The notes under the pieces: model-generated
Told to the model about the DNA's origin: nothing
Databases searched by the model: none
The model's input: the letters and a program-made list of their open reading frames with translations, nothing else
From: Burkholderia cepacia
Lineage (GTDB): Bacteria > Pseudomonadota > Gammaproteobacteria > Burkholderiales > Burkholderiaceae
DNA: 64,000 bases
Assembly: GCF_001718835.1 (NCBI RefSeq)
Contig: NZ_CP013444.1
Coordinates: 1,984,001-2,048,000, forward strand
Direction: 5' to 3'
In this document: positions 44,390 to 53,428 of the stretch, piece by piece
Layout of the letters: each line of letters begins with the position of its first letter
How positions within the stretch are numbered: position 1 is the first letter of the stretch
Program-made: the position numbers and the translations under genes

Positions 44390-44438
44390 CTAGCGCTTCG
44401 CGGCGAACGCCACGCAGGGGATCGACCGAAGCCGCGAT

Positions 44439-44496
44439 CGCCGAATCGCGCACAATGCGTCGACGGCGCGCCGAATCGCTGCGCCCCGCCGAATCG
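44439..44496. repeat. Three direct repeats of CGCCGAATCG before the metallophosphoesterase gene
   Basis: The 10-mer CGCCGAATCG occurs at 44439-44448, 44469-44478 and 44487-44496. The copies are 30 and 18 nt apart, immediately before an AT-rich stretch (TTTTCATATTTCTTACAT) that probably contains the promoter. They could be regulator sites or chance in GC-rich DNA. Confidence 0.4.
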
Positions 44497-44554
44497 TTTT
44501 CATATTTCTTACATTCGCGCTGCGTATGTTGACGGCTTTTCACCGGTGACCACC

Positions 44555-46027
44555 ATGCGACGACTCTCCCTGCGCGCCGTGACCGCGCCCCTGGTCTCGC
44601 TGGCGGCGATTGCGGCCCTCGCGACGCTGCCGGCGTGCTCGAACCACATCGATTCGCCGGACGATCCGGCGAGTGCGTCGGTCAATGTCCAGGCCGCATG
44701 GGTCGAGATCGGCGATACGAACCAGGCGATCGCGCGCGTCGTCACCAACTTCGTGCCGGCATCCGCCGGCGATCCGCTGTGCCCGCAGCTCGTCGTCGAC
44801 GGCAAGCTGTCGCGCATGTCGCTGCGCGCGGGCGCGGCCACCGCGCCGCAGCGCCCGACCGCGAGCGCCCCGGCGGACTCGAAGCCGTCGAGCTTTCCGG
44901 TGTCCGTCTGCGAGGCGACGCTGCCGGCCGGCGCGCAGGCGGCGAGCGTCGCGGGCCGCACACTGCCGCTGCCGAAGGCGCAGCCGCAACGCATCGCGAT
45001 CATCGCCGACACCGGCTGCCGCATGAAGAAAGCCGACAACGCATGGCAGGCATGCAACGACGCGACGGTCTGGCCGCTCGACACAATCGCAGCCAGCGTC
45101 GCGAAGCTGTCGCCCGACCTGGTGATGCACATCGGCGACTACCACTACCGCGAAAACGCATGCCCGCCGGACATCGCCGGCTGCAAGGACAGCCCGTGGG
45201 GCTATGGCTGGGATACGTGGCAGGCCGACCTGTTCCGCCCGGCCGCGCCGTTGCTCGCGAAGGCCCCGTGGGTCGTCGTGCGCGGCAACCACGAGGAATG
45301 CGCACGCGCGGGCCAGGGCTGGTTCCGCTTCCTCGACCCGCGCCCGTATTCGGCTGTGCGCTCGTGCGACGATCCGGCCAACGACAACAACGCGAACTAT
45401 TCGGAGCCCTATGCGGTATCGCTCGGCGGCGGCTCGCAGGTGATCGTGTTCGACACCTCGAAGGTCGGCCGCACGCCGCTCAAGACGACCGACGCGCAGT
45501 TCGGCATCTACCAGAAGCAGTTCCAGACGGTCGCCGCGCTCGCGTCGAAGGCCGGCATGACGACGACGATCTTCACGAACCATCATCCGATCCTGGCGTT
45601 CGCGCCGATCGCCGGCAGCACGCCCGCGCCCGGCAACCTCGCGTTGCAGTCGGTGATGTCGAGCCTCAACGCACAGGCGTACTACCCGCCCGGCGTGCAC
45701 GTGGCGCTGCACGGGCACGTGCACGATTTCCAGGCGATCAACTTCTCGTCCGGGCACCCGGCGACGATCGTGTCCGGCAACGGCGGCGACAGTCTCGACG
45801 TCGCGCTGCCCGACCCGTTCCCGGCCGGCCTGTCGCCCGCACCGGGGGCCGTGATCGAGCGGCTGTCGCACAACAACAGCTTCGGCTTCCTGATCATGGA
45901 ACGCCGGGCCGCCCCGGCGACCGGCTGGATATTCCATGCGTATTCGGCGGCCGGCAAGCTGCTCGCGTCGTGCAACCAGTCGGGCACCACGCTCGCCTGC
46001 GACAAGACGGGGTTCATCGCGCCGTGA
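44555..46027 (+). CDS. Metallophosphoesterase lipoprotein
   Basis: A 490-residue exported protein. The ATG at 44555 starts a lipoprotein signal (APLVSLAAIAALATLPACSN), cysteine near residue 29; a GTG three codons earlier is the alternative. The calcineurin-like core has IADTGCR, LVMHIGDYHYREN, VVRGNHEECA, FTNHHPI and HGHVHDFQAI, giving a complete di-metal site. It is probably a periplasmic phosphatase or phosphodiesterase. The stop overlaps the GTG of the cytochrome c peroxidase gene (GTGA), so the two are made together. Confidence 0.88.
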   Translation: MRRLSLRAVTAPLVSLAAIAALATLPACSNHIDSPDDPASASVNVQAAWVEIGDTNQAIARVVTNFVPASAGDPLCPQLVVDGKLSRMSLRAGAATAPQRPTASAPADSKPSSFPVSVCEATLPAGAQAASVAGRTLPLPKAQPQRIAIIADTGCRMKKADNAWQACNDATVWPLDTIAASVAKLSPDLVMHIGDYHYRENACPPDIAGCKDSPWGYGWDTWQADLFRPAAPLLAKAPWVVVRGNHEECARAGQGWFRFLDPRPYSAVRSCDDPANDNNANYSEPYAVSLGGGSQVIVFDTSKVGRTPLKTTDAQFGIYQKQFQTVAALASKAGMTTTIFTNHHPILAFAPIAGSTPAPGNLALQSVMSSLNAQAYYPPGVHVALHGHVHDFQAINFSSGHPATIVSGNGGDSLDVALPDPFPAGLSPAPGAVIERLSHNNSFGFLIMERRAAPATGWIFHAYSAAGKLLASCNQSGTTLACDKTGFIAP

Positions 46028-47397
46028 CGAAAGGTTCTGCACGCAGCGGCCGCTCCGGCTGCTCCGGCCGCTCCGGTCAATCTGCCCGCCCGGCCCTCAC
46101 GGCCCTGCTCGCGGCCGCGACGCTTGCCGCCGCCGCCCCGCTTGCCAGCCGCGCCGCGCCGTCCGACACCGTGCTCCTGCCTGGCGCCCCGCCCGCGCGC
46201 GTCGTCGACACGATCGGCAACGGCACGCCGCAGGTGACGGGCAAGATCGATGCGGCGACCGCGCGCTTCGCACCCGACCCGACGCTCGTCGCGCTCGGCC
46301 GCCGGATCTTCTTCGATTCAAGGCTGTCCGAGCCGCGCGGCATGTCGTGCGCGGGCTGCCACGACCCGGGCCGCGCGTTCGCGCCGACGCTGTCGGCCGC
46401 CTCGCTCGCGGGGCCCGGCGTGCCGGAAGGCAGCCGGCCCGGGCGTTTCAGCCAGCGCAACGCACCGTCGCTGCTCTATGTGCGCTACGTACCGCGCCGC
46501 CACTTCTACCGGGACGACGACGCGCCCGCACCGTCGCCGTTCGGCGGCCTGTTCGGCGACGGCCGCGCGGATACGCTCGCCGAGCAGATCCGCGGGCCGC
46601 TGTTCGATCCGAACGAGATGAACAACCGGTCGCCGGCCGCGCTGCTGCGCAAGGTCGATGCAACCGAACTCGCGCCCGATCTCGCCGCGCGCTTCGGCGA
46701 CGGCGTGCGGCGCGATCCGGAGCGCATGGTGCGCGCGCTCGGCGCGGCGGTCCAGGCGTATCTGCAGAGCGACGAGATGGCGCCGTTCACGTCGCGTTTC
46801 GACGCGTTCCTGCGCACGCGCAAGCCGCTCGCGCCGGCCGAGATGCGCGGCCTCGCGCTGTTCCGGAATCCGGACAAGGGCAACTGCATGAGCTGCCACA
46901 CGCTGTCGGAGACGTCGAGCCGACCGGAGCGTTCACTCTTCACCGATTTCGGCTACGACGCAATCGCGGTGCCGCGCAACCGCGCACTGCCGGCGAACCG
47001 CGATCCGCGTCATTTCGACAACGGGCTGTGCGACACCGCCCGTCGGCTGCGCTGGCCCGAGCCGACGCAATGGTGCGGCTACCTGCGCACACCGGGGCTG
47101 CGCAACGTCGCGCTCAAGCAGACGTTCATGCACAACGGCGTGTTCACGACGCTGCGCGACGCGGTCGCGTTCTACAACACGCGCTCGACCGATCCGAAGC
47201 ACTGGTATCACGGGGCCGGAACATTCGACGACGTGCCGGCCGCCTATCGCGGCAACATCAACGTCAACTCGACGCCGATGAACCGCCGGCCCGGCACGCC
47301 GCCCGCGCTGACCGACGCGGAGATCGACGACATCGTCGCGTTCCTCGGCACGCTGACCGACGCGCGCTATGCGGCCGCCCGCGCGCCGGCGCGTTGA
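46024..47397 (+). CDS. Di-haem cytochrome c peroxidase / MauG family protein
   Basis: A 457-residue periplasmic protein. The GTG at 46024 lies in the stop of the metallophosphoesterase gene; earlier frames would read through that gene. A Ser/Gly-rich head is followed by a signal peptide (ALTALLAAATLAAAAPLASRA). Two haem-binding CXXCH motifs are present: CAGCH at C109 and CMSCH at C288. Both haem domains match the CcpA/MauG family, including LKQTFMHNGVFTTLRDAVAF. It reduces hydrogen peroxide or carries out MauG-like oxidation. Coupling to a phosphoesterase is unusual and may indicate a shared periplasmic process. Confidence 0.9.
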   Translation: MTKGSARSGRSGCSGRSGQSARPALTALLAAATLAAAAPLASRAAPSDTVLLPGAPPARVVDTIGNGTPQVTGKIDAATARFAPDPTLVALGRRIFFDSRLSEPRGMSCAGCHDPGRAFAPTLSAASLAGPGVPEGSRPGRFSQRNAPSLLYVRYVPRRHFYRDDDAPAPSPFGGLFGDGRADTLAEQIRGPLFDPNEMNNRSPAALLRKVDATELAPDLAARFGDGVRRDPERMVRALGAAVQAYLQSDEMAPFTSRFDAFLRTRKPLAPAEMRGLALFRNPDKGNCMSCHTLSETSSRPERSLFTDFGYDAIAVPRNRALPANRDPRHFDNGLCDTARRLRWPEPTQWCGYLRTPGLRNVALKQTFMHNGVFTTLRDAVAFYNTRSTDPKHWYHGAGTFDDVPAAYRGNINVNSTPMNRRPGTPPALTDAEIDDIVAFLGTLTDARYAAARAPAR

Positions 47398-47418
47398 CGT
47401 CCGCAAGCCACCGGAACG

Positions 47419-48018
47419 TCAGCGCTGCGCTGCAGCAGCCGCGGCAGCGGACGCCCGGATCCGCATGACGGTTTGACGCGAGGTGCCGAACCTGCGCGCG
47501 ATCTCGCTGATCGACAGGCCCTTGTCGAGCGCGCGCATCACGCGCTCCCGATCATGGTGCGAAAGCGACGCCGGCCGACCGGTGCGTCGCCCGCTGTCCT
47601 GCGCGGATTTCAACCCTTCCCTGCTGCGCTGGCTCCTCGTCACGATCTCCATCCGGACGATCGCCTTCAGCGTTTTGACCGCCTGCGGTTCGGAACGGCC
47701 GGCCAGGTCAACGTTGCCGAGTTCGACGCATCGAACCGAAATTCCTTCGCTGCGGCAATGCATCAGGGTCGACAGCACATCCCGCGCGCTGCACCCGAGC
47801 GCGGCGAGTTCGAGCACCACCAGCAGATCGCCGGGCGCGGCGCGTCTCAACAGGCCCTTGAGTTCGGGCCGCTCCGCCGCGGCGACGTGCGGCGGCACAT
47901 GATCGGTTGCGATGCGATTGAGCACGATGGTGTAGCCGGCCTTGTCGAACGCAATCAGTTCCTGCTCCGGAACATGGCCATCGGCCGCACTGTTGATGTA
48001 GAAGTAGGTTCGCTGCAA
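47419..48018 (-). CDS. Serine-recombinase homologue lacking catalytic residues, probable DNA-binding regulator
   Basis: A 199-residue protein with a resolvase/invertase layout. I chose TTG 48018, behind GGAG, because it places the TYFY motif at the usual N-terminal position; another TTG 7 codons upstream is possible. Active recombinases have YxRVS near the start and LDRLGRS further on. Here these read TYFYINSAAD and LELAALGCS, so the Arg of the first motif and the Asp/Arg of the second are missing, and the Ser position is uncertain. The C-terminal Hin-type helix-turn-helix is intact (GLSISEIARRFGTSRQTVMR). It probably binds DNA without recombining it. Confidence 0.8.
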   Translation of the reverse strand: MQRTYFYINSAADGHVPEQELIAFDKAGYTIVLNRIATDHVPPHVAAAERPELKGLLRRAAPGDLLVVLELAALGCSARDVLSTLMHCRSEGISVRCVELGNVDLAGRSEPQAVKTLKAIVRMEIVTRSQRSREGLKSAQDSGRRTGRPASLSHHDRERVMRALDKGLSISEIARRFGTSRQTVMRIRASAAAAAAAQR

Positions 48019-48067
48019 AGCCAGCTCCGAAGGACGCAACGCTGTCGGCCGATCCGTGGTTCGCTAC

Positions 48068-48649
48068 CTATGATGCCCCGGCATCGCCCGCGATGGCCCG
48101 CACGATCATGTCGATCGAGGCCGGCTTCACGATGACGGTGTGAAACTCCCTCCAGTCGCAGCGCGCCAGCGTCTGCGGAACCATGCCGACGATACGGGCG
48201 CCGGGGTACGTCCTGAGCGTGTCGACGGCAAGCACGCGCGCCCTGTCCGGATCTCGCTCGATGTCGACGATCACCGCCGCGACGGGCCCGTGCGCGACCG
48301 TCTCCTCGACGCGATGCTTCGGGAGCACGGTCGTGCTGAATCCTCGCAAGCGCAATAACAGCGCAATCGATTCCCCGACGTGCGGGTTGCCCCGGAGAAT
48401 CACGATGCTCTTGCCCGCGTACCGTGGCGGGTCGTCGACGATCGCCGCGCTGCGCAATACGGCTTCGCTGCTCAGCCAGAGCAGGCGAGCCTCCTGGTAC
48501 GATTCCAGCGCCATTTGCCGCGCAGTTTCGTCCGCGAACGGATTGGCAAACAGCGCCTGCAAGCGGGCCTCCGCGGCCTCGAGCCGCCGGGCGGCTTCGT
48601 CGAATTGCGCCTTCGCATCCTTGTCGCGATTGTCGATGCTGTTCGTCAT
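48068..48649 (-). CDS. Degenerate receiver-domain protein
   Basis: A 193-residue protein starting at ATG 48649 (weak site). Residues ~10-75 form a charged helical, possibly coiled-coil region (DEAARRLEAAEARLQALFAN). Residues ~80-190 look like a receiver domain: SIVILRGNPHVGESIALLLR, the phospho-acceptor position VIVDIE, and the conserved lysine in VIVKPAS. The usual acidic pair at the start of beta-1 (DD) is replaced by RGN, so normal phosphorylation is doubtful. No output domain is present. It lies 49 nt upstream of the recombinase homologue in the same direction, perhaps co-transcribed. Confidence 0.65.
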   Translation of the reverse strand: MTNSIDNRDKDAKAQFDEAARRLEAAEARLQALFANPFADETARQMALESYQEARLLWLSSEAVLRSAAIVDDPPRYAGKSIVILRGNPHVGESIALLLRLRGFSTTVLPKHRVEETVAHGPVAAVIVDIERDPDRARVLAVDTLRTYPGARIVGMVPQTLARCDWREFHTVIVKPASIDMIVRAIAGDAGAS

Positions 48650-48830
48650 TTCTCGCTGGGCTCCCGTCGCTCGGTACGGGTCGGAACCGACATCCGAGCC
48701 TGGGCAACGCATGTCGCGACGCGTCCCGCGGCATGTCATCCAGTTGCAGTATGCGCCGCCTGCGCAATCCTCGCGCACTGCCGCCGCTTCGACGGCGACG
48801 CTCCGCCCGCGGCCCGGGTCGGCGTGCGCA

Positions 48831-49119
48831 AGGGCCTGTTCCCGCTAATAACGGGCTTGCGAACGTGCCTTGCCGGTCGCAGTGCAAGGAGCACGGAGCG
48901 CCGTTTGGCCGAGCCAAACAAGCGACGCCCGACGCCGCAATGCGGCCGGCAAGGCACGTTCCCCTGATCTTAAAAATTCATTCTTGGGGCTGGCCGCCAG
49001 AAGGGCCGATCGCCGCGTCATGCTCCTTGCGAATACGTCCAGTATTCGCCGCGTCGCATTCCTCGCGCTCGGCCCTTCTGGCGGCCAGCGCAAGCCCGTT
49101 ATTAGCGGGAACAGGCCCT
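48831..49119. repeat. 289-bp nested palindromic repeat element
   Basis: Perfect 31-bp inverted repeats form the ends (48831-48861 and 49089-49119; begins AGGGCCTGTTCCCGCTAATA). Inside are two further hairpin arms. Arm 1 spans 48861-48961, with 16-bp perfect ends (GAACGTGCCTTGCCGG) and a central GTTTGGC/GCCAAAC hairpin. Arm 2 spans 48989-49089, with 21-bp perfect ends and a central GCGAATAC/GTATTCGC hairpin. An AT-rich hinge (48967-48986) separates them. As a single strand it would fold into a Y-shape. The right terminus supplies the last two bases of the kinase TAG stop. No transposase is present, so it may be a MITE-like or REP-like element. I recall similar sequence in other Burkholderia genomes, where it gives rise to spurious small proteins. 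Confidence 0.85.
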
Positions 49120-52100
49120 AGCCGCGCAGCCGCGAGAACACGGACTGCAGGTTTTCGAGCGTCACGGGCTTCTTCAGGTGCGCATCGAAGCCCGCCTGCT
49201 CGGCCAGCCTGACGTCGGCTTCCTGGCCGAAGCCGCTGAGCGCAATGCAGATCACCGATTTCATGGCCGGCGCTTCGCGCAGCTTCCCGACGAATGCCAG
49301 CCCGTCCATGCCCGGCATGCCGATATCGGACAGCACGACGTCCGGCACGTTGCCGTCGAGCATCGACAGCGCCTGTTCGCCGCTGGTCGCCGTCCGAACG
49401 ATCGCGCCTTCGCTTTCCAGCAGGAGCTTGAAGGTCTCGACCGTCTCCGTATCGTCGTCGACCATCAGGATATGCAAGCCATGCAACGATTCGGCGAGCA
49501 TCCCGCCGGCCGCATTCGCATCGGCATGCGCGCGATGCGTCGGCAGCGTGACCGTGAACGTCGCGCCGCGGCCGGCGCCCTCGGACTCCGCCCGCACCGT
49601 GCCGCCATGGAGATTCACCAGCTCCCGGACCAGCGCGAGGCCGATGCCGAGGCCGGCGCGGCGTGCGGCCGGGTCGCGGCTCTGGCGGAACATGTCGAAG
49701 ATGTGCGGCAACAGCGCCGGCTCGATGCCGCTGCCGGTATCGGCCACGCGCAGCACGGCCTCCGCATGGCCGTTGACCTGCAGCGACACGTCCACCCTGC
49801 CGTGGCTCGTGAACTTCAGCGCATTGCTGATCAGGTTCCAGACGACCTGCTCGATGCGCGTGAGGTCCGCGAGGATGATGACGGGCGACTCGGTCATCGC
49901 GACCTGGAGCGCGAGGCCGCGCTGGTTCGATTCGTCCTGCACGGCGCTGGCGACGCGCCGCACGATCTCGCGCATGTCGACGGGCGTGCGCACCACGGAC
50001 AGCTTGCCGGTCCGCACGCGCGACACATCGAGCAGATCGTCGATGATCTGCGCCTGGCCGATCACGGTGCGCCGGATCGTCTCGGTCGCGCGCGAGATGT
50101 TCAGGCTTTGCCGCGCCTCCGGCGAACGCGCGATCAGCTCCGCGCTCGCCGAAATGAGGTTGAGCGGGTTCTTCAGCTCGTGGGAGACGACGGCGAGGAA
50201 TTCGTCGCGACGCCGCTCGGCATCCTGCTCGCGGGTAACGCGAAGCTGTTCGACCTGTGCGTCGCGGCCGGCCGTGGCGGCCTGGGTGGATTCCCCGAGA
50301 TCGCGGGCGATTTTTGCAAACCCGCTGACGCCCGGCTCGTCGAGACGCGACAACACGCCGCTCGCGAAGAAACGGGTGCCGTCCTTGCGCCGGTGCCAAC
50401 GCGCCTCTTCGATGCGCCCGTTCGCGCGCGCCTGCGCGAACTCGCGCTCGGCAACGTGGCCGGCCCGGTCCTCGTCGGTCGACAGCACCTCGGCGGACTG
50501 CCCGATCATTTCCGCTGCGGCGTACCCGAAGATCCGTTCCGCGCCCGCATTCCAGCTGGTGATGACGCCGTCGTCGTCGAACGTGATGATCGCGTAGTCC
50601 TTGGTGCCCTCGGTCACGATCCGCATGCGCCGCTCGCCTTCGCGCAGCCGTTCTTCCGCCCGCCGCCGGTCCGTGATGTCGATGAAGGACAGCACCGCGC
50701 CGTCGATGCGGTCTTCCGTCGTCCGGTACGGCACGAAGCGCGCGAGATACCAGCGCCCGTCGTTGCTCTTCAGCTCGCGCTCGATCAGGCGCAGCGAATC
50801 GAACGCCTCGGCCGCGTCGTCGGCGAGCTTGTCGTATTCGAGCCGATGCGTGATGTCGAGCAGCGACCGGCCGATGTCGGACGGAATGATGCTGAACACG
50901 TCCGTCGCGCGCGGCGTGTAGCGCTTGATGCAGATATTGCGATCGACGAAGATCGTGCCGATGTCGTTCGCCGCGATCAGGTTCTGCAGGTCGTCGTTGA
51001 TCTTGCCGGTTTCCTCGACCTTCGACTTCAGCTCGGCGTTGACGGTGGTCAGCTCCTCGTTGATCGACTGCAGTTCCTCCTTGCTGGTCTCGAGCTCTTC
51101 CGTCGCCGAACGCAGCTCCTCGTTGATGGCCTGCAGCTCCTCGTTGGAGGCCTTCAGCTCTTCCGTCGACGTTTCCGATTGCTCGATCGTCGACTGCAGC
51201 TGCTCCTTGGTGCGCTGCAGCTCGCGCTCGAGCTGGGTGATGATCGGGTCCTTCTGCGTGTCGGCCGTCGCGGTCTCCCCACTGCTCATGCTGTCTTCGA
51301 CTTCATCGAACAGCACCAGCACGAAATCCGCATTGGCTTCGGGGTCGTGCACCGGGCGCGCCGTCATGTTGACGAAATACGACCGCGCGTCGCGCTCGAT
51401 CCTCACGCGCCGCGCTTCCACGCTGCGGTTCGTGTGCAGCGCCTGGTAGATCGCGGTGCGCAGTTCGAGCCGCAGTTCGGGGCGCACCGCCGCGATGATG
51501 TTGTGCGACGGCTCGCCGCCCGAATACTGCAGGAACCGCCCCGCGCGATCGGACAGGTGGACGATTTCGGAGTCGCGGTTCACGAGCACGCTCGGCGGCG
51601 CGTATTGCTCGACGAGGCGCTGGTGCAGGTCGCCGAACGAGAAGCGGCGGCGCCCCGGCAGCTGCACCGTCGCGACGACCGGCCGCGCGCTCATCGTTCC
51701 GGTGATCGCGACAGGCATCGGCGTGTCGCCGCGCACCGCCACGTTCGCGCGATAGATGCGGTTGCGCTTGTCGATCACGCTGAACATCGAGCTGACGCTG
51801 TCGGCCGACTCCGAACTGCCGAGGAACAGCACGCCCCCCGGACGCAGCGCGAAGTGGAACATCTTCAGGATCTCGATCTGGGCCTCGCGATCCAGATAGA
51901 TCAGCAGATTGCGGCAGCAGATCAGGTCGAGCCGCGAGAACGGCGGGTCGCTCAGCACGTTGTGGTGCGCGAACAGCATATGCTCGCGCAGTTCCTTCTT
52001 GATCCGATAGTGCGCGGCGTCCTTCGAAAAGAACTGGCGCACGCGGCCCGCCGTCACGTCGGCGAGAATCGAGTCGGGATAGAGGCCGGCACGCGCGAAG

Positions 52101-53203
52101 GAGATCGCCCGCTCGTCGATATCGGTCGCGAAGACCTGGAACGAAATGCCCTCGGACGACTTCAGCGACCGTTCCTGCAGCAGCATCGCGAGCGAATACG
52201 CTTCTTCGCCGGTCGCACAGCCGACGGACCAGACGCGGATGCGGTCCTGCTCGCCGCGCCCCTCGAAAAACTGGGGCAGGACTTCGCGCTCCAGCACGTC
52301 GAACGTTTCCTTGTCGCGGAAGAAGTTCGTGACGCTGATCAGCATGTCCTGCAGCAGCGCCTGGGTTTCGTCCGGGTGCAGATGGAGATAGTCGCGATAC
52401 GCCTGGAGATCGGTGATGCCGTTCACCTGCAGGCGGCGCTCGATCCGGCGCAGCACGGTCGCCCGCTTGTAATGACGAAAATCGTGCGCGGTGCGCGTGC
52501 GCAGGATGATCATGATCTCGCGCAACGCACGCTCGGCCGACTCGTTCATCAAGTCTTCCTGGCGCTCCTCGTCTTCGACGGCGGGCAGGTGAATTTCCTT
52601 CGCGGTCAGCCACAGATCCAGCAGCCGCTGCGGCATCTCGGCCGCCGTGAGCACGAAGTCGACCATGCCGGTGGCGATGGCGCTGCGCGGCATGCTGTCG
52701 TATTCCGCTTCGGCCGGGTCTTGCGCGAACGTGATGCCGCCCATTTCCTTGACGCGCGACAGCCCGACGGAGCCGTCCGAGCCCGCGCCGGACAGCACGA
52801 TGCCGATCGCGCGTTCGCGGTGGGTTTCCGCGAGCGTGCGGAAGAACAGGTCGATGGCGGCCCTGCGCCCGCCTTCTTCGGGCCGGCTGGGCGCAACGCG
52901 CAGGTAGTCGTCGACCATCGTCAGTTCGAGCGACGGCGCGATCAGGTAGACATGGTCGGGCTGAATCGGCGTGGCGGTCGTCACCTGCAGCACGGGCATG
53001 CCGGTGGCCTTCTGCAGCAGGGAAGCCAGATTGCTTTCGTGATCGGGCGCCAGGTGCACGACCACGACGAACGCCATCGACGTGTGCGCCGGCAGCGCCT
53101 CGAAGAATTCCAGGAGCGCACTCAACCCGCCGGCCGATGCGCCGATGCCGACGATCGGATAGTCTGCCTGGCTCGGGAGAGTCTGCCCACGTCGTTTCGG
53201 CAT
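49118..53203 (-). CDS. CheB-CheR-PAS histidine kinase-receiver fusion protein
   Basis: A 1361-residue soluble signalling protein from ATG 53203. In order: CheB methylesterase (residues ~12-195; IGASAGG serine, VVHLAPDH and LSGAGSDG); CheR methyltransferase (~215-480; SVTNFFRD, VWSVGCATGEEAYSLAML); a long Glu-rich coiled coil (~690-770); two PAS domains (~770-980); HisKA with H1008 in VSHELKNP; HATPase (NALKF, ADTGSGI, GLGIGLALV); and a receiver with phospho-acceptor D1293 in LSDIGMPG. No membrane helices are seen. The stop TAG ends in the palindromic repeat. These fusions are not classic chemotaxis proteins and commonly act in general-stress or biofilm pathways. Confidence 0.9.
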   Translation of the reverse strand: MPKRRGQTLPSQADYPIVGIGASAGGLSALLEFFEALPAHTSMAFVVVVHLAPDHESNLASLLQKATGMPVLQVTTATPIQPDHVYLIAPSLELTMVDDYLRVAPSRPEEGGRRAAIDLFFRTLAETHRERAIGIVLSGAGSDGSVGLSRVKEMGGITFAQDPAEAEYDSMPRSAIATGMVDFVLTAAEMPQRLLDLWLTAKEIHLPAVEDEERQEDLMNESAERALREIMIILRTRTAHDFRHYKRATVLRRIERRLQVNGITDLQAYRDYLHLHPDETQALLQDMLISVTNFFRDKETFDVLEREVLPQFFEGRGEQDRIRVWSVGCATGEEAYSLAMLLQERSLKSSEGISFQVFATDIDERAISFARAGLYPDSILADVTAGRVRQFFSKDAAHYRIKKELREHMLFAHHNVLSDPPFSRLDLICCRNLLIYLDREAQIEILKMFHFALRPGGVLFLGSSESADSVSSMFSVIDKRNRIYRANVAVRGDTPMPVAITGTMSARPVVATVQLPGRRRFSFGDLHQRLVEQYAPPSVLVNRDSEIVHLSDRAGRFLQYSGGEPSHNIIAAVRPELRLELRTAIYQALHTNRSVEARRVRIERDARSYFVNMTARPVHDPEANADFVLVLFDEVEDSMSSGETATADTQKDPIITQLERELQRTKEQLQSTIEQSETSTEELKASNEELQAINEELRSATEELETSKEELQSINEELTTVNAELKSKVEETGKINDDLQNLIAANDIGTIFVDRNICIKRYTPRATDVFSIIPSDIGRSLLDITHRLEYDKLADDAAEAFDSLRLIERELKSNDGRWYLARFVPYRTTEDRIDGAVLSFIDITDRRRAEERLREGERRMRIVTEGTKDYAIITFDDDGVITSWNAGAERIFGYAAAEMIGQSAEVLSTDEDRAGHVAEREFAQARANGRIEEARWHRRKDGTRFFASGVLSRLDEPGVSGFAKIARDLGESTQAATAGRDAQVEQLRVTREQDAERRRDEFLAVVSHELKNPLNLISASAELIARSPEARQSLNISRATETIRRTVIGQAQIIDDLLDVSRVRTGKLSVVRTPVDMREIVRRVASAVQDESNQRGLALQVAMTESPVIILADLTRIEQVVWNLISNALKFTSHGRVDVSLQVNGHAEAVLRVADTGSGIEPALLPHIFDMFRQSRDPAARRAGLGIGLALVRELVNLHGGTVRAESEGAGRGATFTVTLPTHRAHADANAAGGMLAESLHGLHILMVDDDTETVETFKLLLESEGAIVRTATSGEQALSMLDGNVPDVVLSDIGMPGMDGLAFVGKLREAPAMKSVICIALSGFGQEADVRLAEQAGFDAHLKKPVTLENLQSVFSRLRG

Positions 53204-53428
53204 TGCTGCGTGTCCTGTTCGATGAATAATTGTGTGAGTCGCGACCAAGGCCGGGGAGGCTCCTGGCCTGCTTGCGCCAAGATGCGCTGAGACCTCTATT
53301 ATCCTTCGCCGCGCATCGACTGCAAGAACTTTGCCGCCTCCTCCCGCCGCTTCCGCGCCGCGTTGTCGCCGCGTCTCCTTTCGCTCTCGCGCAACGCGCA
53401 CTCGACGGCACGCTGCCGCGCGATCCCG

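Noticed and set aside
48845..49121. Small proteins predicted within the palindromic element on both strands
   Set aside because: They lie entirely in the nested inverted repeats, have no ribosome sites and arise from the repeat structure; I treat them as artefacts of the element.
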